DNA of 64,000 nucleotides from Williamsia limnetica. Lineage in GTDB: Bacteria; Actinomycetota; Actinomycetes; Mycobacteriales; Mycobacteriaceae. The stretch lies in assembly GCF_003217475.1 (NCBI RefSeq), contig NZ_QJSP01000013.1:62001-126000 (forward strand). The letters are read 5' to 3'. The position numbers and the translations under genes are program-made. Within the stretch, counting starts at the first letter, position 1; each line of letters opens with the position of its first letter. Shown piece by piece: positions 36,911-47,912 of the stretch. Below the pieces are notes generated by a model. That model was not told the origin of the DNA, did not search any database, and saw nothing but the letters and a program-made list of their open reading frames with translations.

Positions 36911-37702
36911 ATGAGCAAGATACTTGCTGTGGCGAACCAGAAGGGTGGGGTCGCCAAGACCACCACGGTCGTCTCACTGGGTGCGGCGTTGGCCGACATG
37001 GGATTGTCGGTGTTGGTAGTCGATTTGGATCCACAAGGCTGCCTTACCTTTTCGCTGGGGCACGACCCGGACAAGCTGACGATTTCGGTCCACGATGTAC
37101 TGCTCGGGGAGGGTGCGATCGCCGATGCGCTGCTCGACACCGAAGACAAGGTGTCGCTGCTGCCGGCAACCATCGACCTCGCGGGCGCCGAGGCGTTGCT
37201 GTTGATGCGCCCGGGCCGCGAGTACGCACTCAAGCGGGCGCTCAAGACCGTTGAGGGTGACTACGACGTGATCATCGTCGACTGCCCGCCGTCGCTGGGT
37301 GTTCTCACGCTCAACGGGTTGACCGCTGCCGACGAGGTGATCGTGCCCCTGCAGTGCGAGACGCTGGCCCATCGTGGGGTCGGGCAATTGCTGCGAACCG
37401 TGACCGAGGTGCAGCAGATCACCAATCCCGATCTGCAACTGCTGGGAGCGCTGCCGACGTTGTACGACTCGCGCACCACGCACAGCCGCGACGTGTTGGC
37501 CGATGTGTCCGACCGCTACGACCTGCCGGTGTTGTCTCCGGCGATTCCGCGCACGGTAAAGTTCGCCGAGGCCTCGGCATCAGGTGTCAGCGTGCTGGGA
37601 GGCCGTAAGAACAAGGGGTCCGCGGCGTATCGCGAACTCTCGGAAAACCTGTGGAAACACTGGAACGGCGGCGCAGATCTGGTGACGATCGAAGCGGTCT
37701 GA
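36911..37702 (+). CDS. ParA/Soj-like ATPase (Rv3213c-like)
   Basis: A 263-residue MinD/ParA-type ATPase. It begins with the deviant Walker A NQKGGVAKTTT, followed by VVDLDPQGCL (Walker A' Asp) and IIVDCPPSLGVLTLN (Walker B). It lacks the N-terminal helix-turn-helix of plasmid ParA and has no parB or parS nearby, so it is an orphan chromosomal ParA-like protein; the true parAB is expected near the origin. Cargo is unknown. ATG 36911 gives the family N-terminus MSKILAVANQKGG. Confidence 0.9.
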   Translation: MSKILAVANQKGGVAKTTTVVSLGAALADMGLSVLVVDLDPQGCLTFSLGHDPDKLTISVHDVLLGEGAIADALLDTEDKVSLLPATIDLAGAEALLLMRPGREYALKRALKTVEGDYDVIIVDCPPSLGVLTLNGLTAADEVIVPLQCETLAHRGVGQLLRTVTEVQQITNPDLQLLGALPTLYDSRTTHSRDVLADVSDRYDLPVLSPAIPRTVKFAEASASGVSVLGGRKNKGSAAYRELSENLWKHWNGGADLVTIEAV

Positions 37703-37727
37703 CGGCAAGCGCCCGGGCAGGCCGACA

Positions 37728-37791
37728 AAAGCACACGTTCGAGTCAAAATCACACGTCGGAACGTGTGGTTTTGACTGAAACGTGTGCTTT
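37728..37791. terminator. Nested palindrome between convergent genes
   Basis: The outer 12-bp arms AAAGCACACGTT (37728-37739) and AACGTGTGCTTT (37780-37791) enclose an inner 16-bp hairpin (37742-37757 with 37762-37777, one wobble) of AGTCAAAA and CACACGT words. The word CACACGT occurs four times, two in each direction. It lies between the ParA-like gene and the Rv3212-like gene. Confidence 0.75.
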
Positions 37792-37806
37792 CGCACTAGC
37801 TTTCGG

Positions 37807-39045
37807 CTAAGGGCTCAGCGCTGAGACGGTCGAACCCCATTGCTGTACCACTTGGTCGCCGATCACACCGAGCGTGATCACCCCGCCGGTGTAGCCATCG
37901 CGGGGTACCGGTATCGAGCGGATCGGCTGACCGTCCGCCAGGCTGTGTTCGCTTATCCCGATGGCGCTCGGCAGCAGCAATGAATCGGCCATGACGACTC
38001 CGGGCCCCAAGGTCTCGGGCACCTGGAAGCGGGCTTGCAGGGTCTCGGCGTCCAGCACGACAGTTGCCTTGCCGGTCCAGAACGTGATCACACCGCCGTC
38101 GGCGACGGGTTTGCTCCGGGCGTCGACGGGACCTCCCAGCAGGGAGGTCCGATTCTGCAGGGTTCCGTCGAAGGCGTAGGTCTCCAGCATCGGCTCGGGC
38201 GAGGACACGTACACCGCGATGCTGTTGCCGCCCACCGCGACGACGCGAGGTGGGGATTCGAGATCCGCGGTGATCAGGGTCGACCCGAACTCCTCGAGTT
38301 TTTCGTTGCTGTCGAGGGTGGACCCGAGCACGGTGAGGCGATAGCCGGGTTCGATTCCGCAACGTTCGATGATGGCGACCTTCGGGCTGCCGACCGCGCT
38401 CGAGACGAGTTCGCAACCCGACCGCGGTTGCGATCCCGGGTTCACCGGGGCGTCGACCCGGCCGTACTCGATGGTCCGGACCAGGTCGCTGCGCCAGATC
38501 TCCAGTCGTGTATCACCTTGCGCCAGAAAGTAATCCCGGTCATAGCTGAAGTCGAGGCTGTTGTCGGCGTCGCTGCTACGCGACGTCGCACGCTTCCCCG
38601 TCGACCCATACAGGGCAGTGACCTCACTGCATCCCCGGGAGTTGCGGTAGACCGCAATCGCATAATCGCGACCGGACGCGCTCCAGCCGGACACCCCGCA
38701 CAAGGGCAGGTCGCGGCGGTAAGACCACAGTTGCGTGCCAGACTTCGGGTCATGACCCACGACGGTTCCGCCGTCGCCGGTGACCACGACACCACCGACG
38801 ATGACCGGGCCGGTGGTGGCCTCGCTCTCGGCCCGCCACGCCTCGGTGTACGAGGCGGGCACCGCTGTCGCCGAGGCGGGCGGCGCCGCAGCGACGGGGG
38901 AGGGATCGGACTCGGTGTTCTCGACCGAACTGGTGGCCCAGATGGCGACGCCGGCGACCACCACGATCGCCACGATGATGGCGACGATCAGCAGGTCGAC
39001 CGGCGTGCGCCGCTCGGGTTTGAGCACCCCAGGTAGCTTGAGCAA
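37807..39045 (-). CDS. Membrane-anchored beta-propeller-like protein (Rv3212-like)
   Basis: A 412-residue protein with a short cytosolic start, one membrane helix (about 17-39), a Ser/Ala/Pro linker, and a large outer domain with repeated strand patterns such as VVTGDGGTVVGHDPKSGTQLW typical of PQQ-like propellers. Four cysteines in the outer domain (about 117-210) may form disulfides. Function is unknown; the M. tuberculosis counterpart by position is Rv3212. It begins 5 bp after the rhlE stop, so the two are co-transcribed. Confidence 0.8.
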   Translation of the reverse strand: MLKLPGVLKPERRTPVDLLIVAIIVAIVVVAGVAIWATSSVENTESDPSPVAAAPPASATAVPASYTEAWRAESEATTGPVIVGGVVVTGDGGTVVGHDPKSGTQLWSYRRDLPLCGVSGWSASGRDYAIAVYRNSRGCSEVTALYGSTGKRATSRSSDADNSLDFSYDRDYFLAQGDTRLEIWRSDLVRTIEYGRVDAPVNPGSQPRSGCELVSSAVGSPKVAIIERCGIEPGYRLTVLGSTLDSNEKLEEFGSTLITADLESPPRVVAVGGNSIAVYVSSPEPMLETYAFDGTLQNRTSLLGGPVDARSKPVADGGVITFWTGKATVVLDAETLQARFQVPETLGPGVVMADSLLLPSAIGISEHSLADGQPIRSIPVPRDGYTGGVITLGVIGDQVVQQWGSTVSALSP

Positions 39046-39050
39046 CCCAG

Positions 39051-40775
39051 TTACTCCGAGGCGTTACCCACGGTGTCACCGGAGGCCGACGACTTGTCGG
39101 CCGATCCGCCGGTGCGTCGGCGGCGACGTCGCCGTGGGCGATCTCCGCCCTCGTGCGTTGCTGACGATCCGGTGTCCGGCGTAGCCGAACCAGCTGCCGA
39201 TTCTGCGGCGGGTGTGCCGGTCGACGCGACGTCGCCGGTGGTGGCCGCGTCGCTGCTGCCGGAGCGGGTGCGCCGACGCTGACGTGACGCCTGGGACGTC
39301 GATTTGCGTTGTCCGGCGAGTTCGCGCTTCTCTCCGCCGCCCGAGCGCCCGCCGCCGGAGCGCGAATTGCGATCCTTGCGGTCGTCGCGCACGACGGCCG
39401 GGCCCTGGCCGATCCGACCGGTGGCAGCCTCCGAGATGCCCATCTCCTCACGCAGATGCGGTGAGCTGGAATAGGTTTCGACCGGCTCATCCTTGGCGAG
39501 GTCGAGTGCTTTGCTGATCATCTCCCAGCGGTGCAGCTCGTCCCAATCGACCAGGGTGACCGCGATACCGGTACGCCCGGCACGCCCGGTGCGGCCGATG
39601 CGGTGGACGTAGGTCTTCTCGTCGTCGGGGCACTGGTAGTTGATGACGTGTGTGACGTCGTCGATGTCGATGCCACGTGCGGCCACGTCGGTGGCGACGA
39701 GCACGTTGATGCGGCCCTCACGGAACGCTGTGAGCGCTTTCTCGCGAGCAACCTGCCCGAGGTCGCCGTGTACGGCGCCGACCGCGAAACCGCGTTCGGC
39801 GAGATCATCGGCGACCTTCTGCGCTGTGCGCTTGGTGCGCGTGAAAATCATTGTCGCGCCGCGACCTTCGGCCTGCAGGATGCGTGCGACCAGCTCGGCC
39901 TTGTCCAGCGCGTGCGCCCGATAGACGTACTGGGTGGTGCGCTCGTGGATGGCGGAATCGTTGGCGTGCTCGGCCCGGATGTGGGTCGGTTTGGTCAAGA
40001 AAGTGCGCGCCAGCGTCACGATCGGCCCGGGCATCGTCGCCGAGAACAGCATCGTCTGGCGAGCGTCGGGCAGCGAACTCATGAGGCGCTCGATGTCGGG
40101 CAGGAAACCCAGGTCCAGCATCTCGTCGGCCTCGTCGAGCACGAGCACCTGGACCTTGCCCAGGATGAGGTGGCCCTGACGGGCGAGGTCGAGAAGTCGA
40201 CCCGGGGTGCCGACGACGACGTCGATACCGATCTTGAGTTCGCTGATCTGGTGTTCGAAAGGCCTGCCGCCGAAGATCGACAACAGCCGGATCGGCCGGT
40301 TCTGGCCGTCCGCGGTGTCGACGTGCAGACCCTTGGCCGCGATCTCGAGGTCATCGGTCACCTGGATGCAGAGTTCGCGGGTGGGCACGATGATCAGTGC
40401 CCGCGGGGTGCCGTCCAGTTTCCAGATGCCACGCTCGCCGGGTTCGGCGGTCGCCTGCGAGACGCGCTGCAGCAGCGGTACGCCGAAACCGAGGGTCTTG
40501 CCCATCCCGGTGCGGGCCTGGCCGATGAGGTCGTCGCCTGCCATGGCCAGCGGCAGGGTCAGTTCCTGGATGGCGAAGGTGTTGGTGATGCCGTCGGCGG
40601 TGAGGGCGTCGACGATCTCTTGCCGGACGCCGAGCTCGGCGAACGTGGGCGAGACGTGATCTTCGGCCACGATGACGTGCTCTTCTTCGACGATGTCGTC
40701 CAACGCGGTGTTCTTGGCTTCTTGTTCGATGTTCAGTTGATTGCCTTTCGCAATGTGCTCCCGCGCGCACTGCAA
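39051..40775 (-). CDS. DEAD-box RNA helicase RhlE-like
   Basis: ATP-dependent RNA helicase of up to 574 residues. Motifs: Q motif TFAIQELTLPLAM, Walker A ARTGMGKT, PTREL, VLDEADEML, FSATMP, ATDVAARGIDIDDV and HRIGRTGRAG. The last 130 residues are Arg/Gly/Ser/Thr-rich and disordered. It matches Rv3211. The true start is not certain: no ATG or GTG with a ribosome site lies before the conserved PTFAELG region, and TTG 40775 is used for lack of a better one. Confidence 0.93.
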   Translation of the reverse strand: MQCAREHIAKGNQLNIEQEAKNTALDDIVEEEHVIVAEDHVSPTFAELGVRQEIVDALTADGITNTFAIQELTLPLAMAGDDLIGQARTGMGKTLGFGVPLLQRVSQATAEPGERGIWKLDGTPRALIIVPTRELCIQVTDDLEIAAKGLHVDTADGQNRPIRLLSIFGGRPFEHQISELKIGIDVVVGTPGRLLDLARQGHLILGKVQVLVLDEADEMLDLGFLPDIERLMSSLPDARQTMLFSATMPGPIVTLARTFLTKPTHIRAEHANDSAIHERTTQYVYRAHALDKAELVARILQAEGRGATMIFTRTKRTAQKVADDLAERGFAVGAVHGDLGQVAREKALTAFREGRINVLVATDVAARGIDIDDVTHVINYQCPDDEKTYVHRIGRTGRAGRTGIAVTLVDWDELHRWEMISKALDLAKDEPVETYSSSPHLREEMGISEAATGRIGQGPAVVRDDRKDRNSRSGGGRSGGGEKRELAGQRKSTSQASRQRRRTRSGSSDAATTGDVASTGTPAAESAAGSATPDTGSSATHEGGDRPRRRRRRRTGGSADKSSASGDTVGNASE

Positions 40776-41043
40776 AGATCAACCGTCAGATCAGCTCACT
40801 GGCCGCGGTGCAAAGGCGGACTCGGGCAACCTGCATCTGGTCAAATCGGGCCCAACAGATATCGGACCGCCATCGGTGCGCGCACAAATTCCTGTGAGCC
40901 GGCTCATGCGCACGGCCCACCACTGGCAGTGTACGTGGCTCGCGACCTCTCTGTGACATCGGATCATGCAAGACCTGCCGCTGCCTGCCTCCGGGCCTCG
41001 GCCGGGCTGCCCCGGAGGCGGCGCGCTGACTACACTCGTCTGC
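40776..41043. other. 268-bp divergent promoter region
   Basis: No gene or clear palindrome was found between the rhlE-like helicase and the ferritin-like gene. It must hold both promoters. Part of it may code for the helicase N-terminus if its real start lies further upstream. Confidence 0.4.
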
Positions 41044-41739
41044 ATGTCGTCTGGTTCACAAACGCAGCCCCCGGTGTCCGATGTCGCTGCCGGATCGTCC
41101 GCCACTCATCCCGGTATCACCGAACTGTTCGGGGTCTTGGCCTGCGGCGAACTGGCCGCGTTCTACCGGTTGGCGTCGGAGGCCGCGATGGCGCCGGACA
41201 TGCGTGGGCGGGTCGAGATGGCGAGTATGGCTGCCGCCGAGATGAGCCACTTCGAGATCCTGCAGGAAGCGCTGGCCACTCGCGGCGTGGACGTCTACGA
41301 GTCGATCGCGGCGTACAAGCCGGTGCTCGAGAAGTACCACTCGTCGACGGTGCCGAGCAATTGGCATGAGTCGCTGGTCAAGGCGTACGTCGGCGACGGT
41401 CTGGCCGCCGACTTCTACATGGAGATCGCCGGCACCTTGCCGAAGGACGCCGAGGCCGTGGTGCGGACGGTGATGGCCGAGACGGGACACTCCGATTTCG
41501 CCGTGGCGGCCATTCGTGATGCCGTCGCCGCCGACCCTGCGCTCGCCTCGCCCCTGACCTTGTGGGGCAGGCGGCTACTCGGTGAGGCGATCACCCAGAC
41601 GCAGTACGTGCTGGCCGGGCAGGAGGCACTCACCGAACTGCTGTTCTCCGTCGAGGCCGACCTCAACCAGATCGTCGACTTCTTCGGCTCGATCCAGGAT
41701 CGGCATGCACAGCGCATGGCGGATATGGGATTGGGCTGA
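41044..41739 (+). CDS. Ferritin-like-fold protein (Rv3210c / MiaE-like)
   Basis: A 231-residue all-helical protein. Di-iron-type motifs are visible: ELAAFYRLASEAAMAP, EMSHFEIL (ExxH), a central DFYMEI, and ETGHSDFAV (ExxH). This is the layout of the ferritin-like MiaE/tRNA hydroxylase group, and actinobacterial members such as Rv3210c are annotated as ferritin-like. Whether it hydroxylates tRNA is not known. The start is ATG 41044. A small hairpin (41739-41759) follows. Confidence 0.8.
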   Translation: MSSGSQTQPPVSDVAAGSSATHPGITELFGVLACGELAAFYRLASEAAMAPDMRGRVEMASMAAAEMSHFEILQEALATRGVDVYESIAAYKPVLEKYHSSTVPSNWHESLVKAYVGDGLAADFYMEIAGTLPKDAEAVVRTVMAETGHSDFAVAAIRDAVAADPALASPLTLWGRRLLGEAITQTQYVLAGQEALTELLFSVEADLNQIVDFFGSIQDRHAQRMADMGLG

Positions 41740-41759
41740 CTGTCCGAGAGTCGGGCAGT
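41739..41759 (+). terminator. Hairpin at the end of the ferritin-like gene
   Basis: ACTGTCCGA (41739-41747) pairs with TCGGGCAGT (41751-41759), one wobble, loop GAG. It begins at the stop codon and lacks a T tract, so it is a possible terminator. Confidence 0.45.
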
Positions 41760-41838
41760 GGGGCTAGATTCAGGCCAGCAGGATTGCAAGAGCAAAAGTT
41801 AGACCCGAGCGTTCGAACGTATATCTGTGGAGGATTTT

Positions 41839-42072
41839 GTGGCCGTTGATGTGAAGATCGGGATCACCGACAGCTCTCGCGAAGTGGTTGTACACACCGA
41901 GAAGAGCAGCGATGAAGCGCACGCCGCGGTCGAGGCTGCGTTGGCAGGCGACGAGCAGCTGCTGCGTCTGGAAGACGACAAGGGTTCTCGCTACCTGATC
42001 CCCGTCACCAAGATCGCTTACGTCGAGGTCGGCGTCTCCGATGCCCGCAAGGTGGGCTTCGGCGCGATCTGA
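41839..42072 (+). CDS. DUF3107 protein (TB9.4 / Rv3208A-like)
   Basis: A 77-residue acidic protein, conserved in actinobacteria, of unknown function. The sequence runs VDVKIGITDSSREVVVHT, then a helix SSDEAHAAVEAALAG, then DDKGSRYLIPVTKIAYVEV, a simple alpha-beta fold. GTG 41839 has GGAGG 5-6 bases upstream; the GTG at 41827 would overlap the ribosome site. It converges with the TetR gene, whose stop is 20 bp away. Confidence 0.85.
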   Translation: MAVDVKIGITDSSREVVVHTEKSSDEAHAAVEAALAGDEQLLRLEDDKGSRYLIPVTKIAYVEVGVSDARKVGFGAI

Positions 42073-42091
42073 GATCGCGTGAGCTGACGAC

Positions 42092-44049
<1,958 letters not shown>

Positions 44050-44159
44050 CGAGGCGCCTCCTGGAATCATCACGGGCGCGTATCCGTTATACGAAGGCGT
44101 GATGGCCCAGCAGGGATCCATCCGTGGGAAGTGCGCGTGATGAGCGAGAAGAGGTACCC

Positions 44160-45335
44160 GTGTCCACATTGCCCCCACTGGTCGAGCCGGCCGGAGAACT
44201 CACCCGTGACGAGGTGGCCCGTTACAGCAGGCATCTGATCATCCCGGATATCGGTGTCGACGGTCAGAAACGCCTCAAGAACGCGAAGGTGCTCGTCATC
44301 GGCGCGGGCGGGCTCGGATCGCCGACCTTGCTCTATCTCGCTGCTGCAGGTGTGGGCACCATAGGTATCGTCGAGTTCGACGAGGTGGACGAGTCGAATC
44401 TGCAGCGGCAGGTGATCCACGGACATTCCGACATCGGTCGGCCGAAGGCCGATTCGGCCCGCGACTCCATCCTGGAGATCAATCCGCTCGTGACGGTCCA
44501 CACCCACAAGTTCAGGCTGGACAACGACAACGCCATCGAACTGTTCCGCCAGTACGACCTCATCGTCGACGGTACGGACAACTTCGCGACGAGATACCTC
44601 GTCAACGACGCGGCCGTATTGGCCGGCAAACCGTATGTCTGGGGCTCGATCTACCGGTTCGAGGGACAGGCCTCGGTGTTCTGGGAAGACGCCCCGGGTG
44701 GCGTCGGTCTGAACTATCGCGACCTGTATCCCGAAGCTCCGCCGCCCGGCATGGTGCCCTCGTGCGCAGAAGGTGGAGTGCTCGGAATCCTCTGTGCGTC
44801 AATCGGTTCGATCATGGGTACCGAGGCGATCAAGCTGATCACGGGGATCGGTGAGACCTTGCTCGGACGCCTGATGGTGTACGACGCGCTCGACATGCGC
44901 TACCGGACGATCAATCTCCGGAAGGATCCGCAGGCCCCCGCGATCACGGAACTGATCGACTACGACGCCTTCTGCGGTGTCGTCTCGGACGACGGTGTGT
45001 CTGCGGCGGCCGGCTCGACGCTGACCGCGGTCGAGCTCAAGGAACGTCTCGACTCCGGGGAGCGAATCGCTCTCATCGACGTCCGTGAACCGGTCGAGTG
45101 GGACATCGTGAAGATCGACGGCGCGACCCTCATCCCCAAGGGGGATATCGAGTCCGGGGAGGGGCTCGCGAAGCTGCCGCACGACCGGCCCGCCGTGCTC
45201 TACTGCAAGACGGGCATCCGGTCGGCCGAGGCGCTGGCCGCGGTGAAGAAGGCCGGCTTCGCCGACGCCACCCATCTGCAGGGCGGTATCACGGCGTGGG
45301 CCAAGCAGGTCGATTCGAGCCTTCCCGTCTACTGA
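44160..45335 (+). CDS. moeZ: Adenylyltransferase/sulfurtransferase MoeZ (E1-like plus rhodanese)
   Basis: A 391-residue enzyme with an N-terminal ThiF/MoeB-type adenylyltransferase (VIGAGGLGSPTLLYLAAAGVG, then DGTDNFATRYLVNDA) and a C-terminal rhodanese domain with catalytic Cys349 in YCKTGIRS. It activates ubiquitin-like sulfur carriers such as MoaD, CysO or ThiS for molybdopterin and cysteine synthesis. GTG 44160 follows AGAGG. Its supply of molybdopterin suits the nitrate reductase encoded 2.6 kb downstream, though moeZ is part of the conserved core, not of that operon. Confidence 0.94.
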   Translation: MSTLPPLVEPAGELTRDEVARYSRHLIIPDIGVDGQKRLKNAKVLVIGAGGLGSPTLLYLAAAGVGTIGIVEFDEVDESNLQRQVIHGHSDIGRPKADSARDSILEINPLVTVHTHKFRLDNDNAIELFRQYDLIVDGTDNFATRYLVNDAAVLAGKPYVWGSIYRFEGQASVFWEDAPGGVGLNYRDLYPEAPPPGMVPSCAEGGVLGILCASIGSIMGTEAIKLITGIGETLLGRLMVYDALDMRYRTINLRKDPQAPAITELIDYDAFCGVVSDDGVSAAAGSTLTAVELKERLDSGERIALIDVREPVEWDIVKIDGATLIPKGDIESGEGLAKLPHDRPAVLYCKTGIRSAEALAAVKKAGFADATHLQGGITAWAKQVDSSLPVY

Positions 45336-45355
45336 TACGACTCGGGGGCCGGACA

Positions 45356-45372
45356 CCCGCAGCGCCTGCGGG
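45356..45372 (+). terminator. Small hairpin after moeZ
   Basis: CCCGCAG-CGC-CTGCGGG forms a 7-bp stem just after moeZ. No T tract follows, so it may only slow polymerase before the next gene at 45407. Confidence 0.4.
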
Positions 45373-45406
45373 GCTGCGACGCCTCACGCCGGTAACCTGG
45401 GTAACC

Positions 45407-46273
45407 GTGACCTCTGACTTGACCTCCGTCGAGCCGCCGGAGCATGTGCTGCAGACCTTTGGACTGACACAGAACCCGGTGGTGGCACTCGGCGACGGGT
45501 GGGAAGGCGGCTGGCGGATCGGCGAGACCGTGTTGTCGTTGGTCCCCGACCATGCGCGGGCGGCCTGGTCGGCAAAGGTGCGCGAGGCCCTCTATGTCGA
45601 CGGCGTCCGGATCGCTCGACCGGTTCGCTCCTCCGATGGGCGTTACGTGGTGTCGGGGTGGCGCGCCGACACGTACATCGCAGGCACCCCCGAACCCCGC
45701 TACGACGAGGTGGTCTCGCTGGCCGATCGGCTGCACGAGGTCACTGCCGAACTGGAACGTCCTCGGTTCCTGATGCAGCCACCGGCGCCGCCCTACACCG
45801 ACGTCGACGTATTCACCGCCTCTGATCGGGCCGCCTGGGATGACGTCCCGATGCGATCGGCGCGGGCCGCGGGCATGGGCGATCCGACGTCGCCGGACGG
45901 CGTCACCAGCCTCGAGATCTTGCACAACCTGGCCACGCTACGGAAAAAGGTCGAGTCACCGTCGCAGTTGGTGCACGGAGATCTGTTCGGCACCGTGCTG
46001 TTCGCCGGCGCGGCGGCGCCCGGGATCACCGACATCACGCCGTACTGGCGACCGGCGTCGTGGGCGGCGGCCGTGGTGGTCGTCGACGCCCTTGCCTGGG
46101 GTGGCGCCGACGACGCCCTCATCGAACGGTGGGGTGATCTGCCGGAGTGGCCGCAGATGATGTTGCGGGCCGTGATGTTCAGGCTGGCCGTCCACGCGTT
46201 ACATCCGAGATCCACCGCCGGAGCCCTGCCGGGCCTCAAACGAGTCTCCGACATGGTCAGGTTCCTCGTCTAG
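45407..46273 (+). CDS. TIGR02569-family actinobacterial protein (Rv3205c-like)
   Basis: A 288-residue soluble protein of a family found only in actinobacteria. It has the layout of an aminoglycoside-phosphotransferase/kinase-like fold: GWRIGETVLSLVP near the start, then VHGDLFGTVLF (a Brenner-like HGD) and ITDITPYWRP. The HGDLFG string resembles the catalytic loop of such kinases, though activity is unproven. GTG 45407 is the start. It is the last gene of the mycobacterial-type block before the nitrate operon. Confidence 0.82.
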   Translation: MTSDLTSVEPPEHVLQTFGLTQNPVVALGDGWEGGWRIGETVLSLVPDHARAAWSAKVREALYVDGVRIARPVRSSDGRYVVSGWRADTYIAGTPEPRYDEVVSLADRLHEVTAELERPRFLMQPPAPPYTDVDVFTASDRAAWDDVPMRSARAAGMGDPTSPDGVTSLEILHNLATLRKKVESPSQLVHGDLFGTVLFAGAAAPGITDITPYWRPASWAAAVVVVDALAWGGADDALIERWGDLPEWPQMMLRAVMFRLAVHALHPRSTAGALPGLKRVSDMVRFLV

Positions 46274-46336
46274 CAAGACTGTCACCTGCAGTTATGCTGC
46301 GACGGTCGGGCGCCGGCGCGGACATCTCGACTTCTC

Positions 46337-46368
46337 TTCTCACCTCTGCGGCGGGGGAGATGTGAGAA
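46337..46368 (+). promoter_or_regulatory. Leader hairpin before the nitrate operon
   Basis: TTCTCAC (46337-46343) pairs with GTGAGAA (46362-46368), extended by CTC/GAG across a 2-base bulge. It lies about 110 bases before narK. If transcribed, it could be an RNA control element; if not, a DNA site. No clear T tract follows. A GCAAAATTGC palindrome lies at 46394-46403. Confidence 0.4.
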
Positions 46369-46475
46369 CACTGTGATTGTTCGGTCACTGATTGCAAAAT
46401 TGCGGCAACACCGGTTTCCTACCGTTCTCCTCAAGTCAACCCGGCTCATGCGCCGGACCTACGAGGAGGACGCCT

Positions 46476-47912
46476 GTGACCGTTTCGGGCACACAACGCA
46501 AGCACTACATCACTGATTGGGACCCAGAAGATGTCGAGGCGTGGGACAAGGGCAACGCCGCGATCGCCAAGCGCAACCTCGTCTGGTCGATCATCTGCGA
46601 GCATGTCGGCTTCTCGATCTGGTCCATGTTCTCCGCGCTGGCACTGCTCATGGGTCCCCAGTACGGCATCAGCCTCGATCAGAAGTTCGTGATCGGCGCG
46701 ACCGCGACCTTCGTCGGCTCCTGTCTGCGCATCCCGTATACCCAGGCCACTGCGATCTTCGGTGGACGCAACTGGGCCATCTTCTCCGCAGTCGTCCTGA
46801 TGATCCCCACCGGCCTGACCCTGATGCTCATGATGAACCCCGGTGAGTTCGGGTTCGGCTGGTTCCTCTTCGTCGCAGCGCTCACCGGTTTCGGTGGCGG
46901 CAACTTCGCCTCGTCGATGACCAACATCAACGCCTTCTACCCACAGCGGCTCAAAGGCTGGGCGCTGGGGCTCAACGCAGGTGGCGGCAACATCGGTGTC
47001 CCCGCAATCCAGTTGGTCGGCCTCTTCGTGATCTGGATCGCTTCTGACAAGCCCGAGATCCTCTGTGCCATCTACCTGGTGCTCCTCGCGGTCGCCGGTG
47101 TCGGAGCAGCGATCTACATGGACAACCTGGATCACCAGACCTCCAGTGGCCGGGCGATGCTCGACACGTTGAAGTACAAGGACACCTGGTTGATCTCGTT
47201 GCTCTACGTCGGCACGTTCGGCTCGTTCATCGGCTTCGGTTTCGCGTTCAGTCAGGTGCTCAACATCTCGTTCACAGCGAACGGGGCCACCAAACCGGCT
47301 CTCGCCGCAGCCCAGATCGCCTGGATCGGACCACTTCTCGGCTCGATCTCACGTCCCTACGGCGGCAAACTCGCCGATAGGATCGGTGGGGGCAAGATCA
47401 CCATGTACTGCTTCGCGGCGATGATCGCGGCGTCGTCGATCCTGGTGGTGGCCAGCGCGATGTCCGACGCCAACGACAAGAAGATCACCGGCGGCACCCT
47501 GACGGCCTTCGTGGTCGGGTTCGTGTTGCTCTTCATCATCTCCGGTATCGCGAACGGCTCTGTGTACAAGATCATCCCGGCCATCTGGGAGCACAAGGCA
47601 AAGATCAATCCGGGGCTCAACACCCTCGGCAAGGCAAATTGGTCGCGCTCGATGTCAGGTGCACTCATCGGTATCGCAGGCGCGTTCGGTGGCCTCGGCG
47701 GGGTGGCCATCAACCTGGTGCTGCGGGACAGTTACAAGTCGAATCAGTCTGCGACGCAGGCCTTCGCGATCTTCATGGCGTTCTATGTGGTCGCCGCGCT
47801 GGTGACCTGGTGGTTCTACGTGCGGCGCTCCATCGAGACGCCGTCGAACAGTGCTGCGACGTCCGACGCTCCGACCGCCGATCCTGCCAACCCGGCGCCT
47901 GTCATCCCGTGA
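46476..47912 (+). CDS. narK: Nitrate/nitrite transporter (NarK/NasA-type MFS)
   Basis: A 478-residue major-facilitator protein with about 12 membrane segments. It shows the NarK-family glycine-rich signatures GFGGGNFASSMTNINAFYPQ and GLNAGGGNIGVPAIQ. It imports nitrate, perhaps in exchange for nitrite. GTG 46476 has GAGGAGGA upstream. Its stop overlaps the nitrate reductase start (GTGA), so uptake and reduction are coupled. It is the first gene of a seven-gene run. Confidence 0.95.
   Translation: MTVSGTQRKHYITDWDPEDVEAWDKGNAAIAKRNLVWSIICEHVGFSIWSMFSALALLMGPQYGISLDQKFVIGATATFVGSCLRIPYTQATAIFGGRNWAIFSAVVLMIPTGLTLMLMMNPGEFGFGWFLFVAALTGFGGGNFASSMTNINAFYPQRLKGWALGLNAGGGNIGVPAIQLVGLFVIWIASDKPEILCAIYLVLLAVAGVGAAIYMDNLDHQTSSGRAMLDTLKYKDTWLISLLYVGTFGSFIGFGFAFSQVLNISFTANGATKPALAAAQIAWIGPLLGSISRPYGGKLADRIGGGKITMYCFAAMIAASSILVVASAMSDANDKKITGGTLTAFVVGFVLLFIISGIANGSVYKIIPAIWEHKAKINPGLNTLGKANWSRSMSGALIGIAGAFGGLGGVAINLVLRDSYKSNQSATQAFAIFMAFYVVAALVTWWFYVRRSIETPSNSAATSDAPTADPANPAPVIP

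Noticed and set aside
36911-37702. Plasmid or chromosome partition locus
   Set aside because: There is no parB gene and no recognisable parS near this ParA-like gene.
46274-46475. GlnR box before narK
   Set aside because: GTCAC-N6-CAAAA is present, but the second half does not match GAAAC well and the tandem spacing is off.
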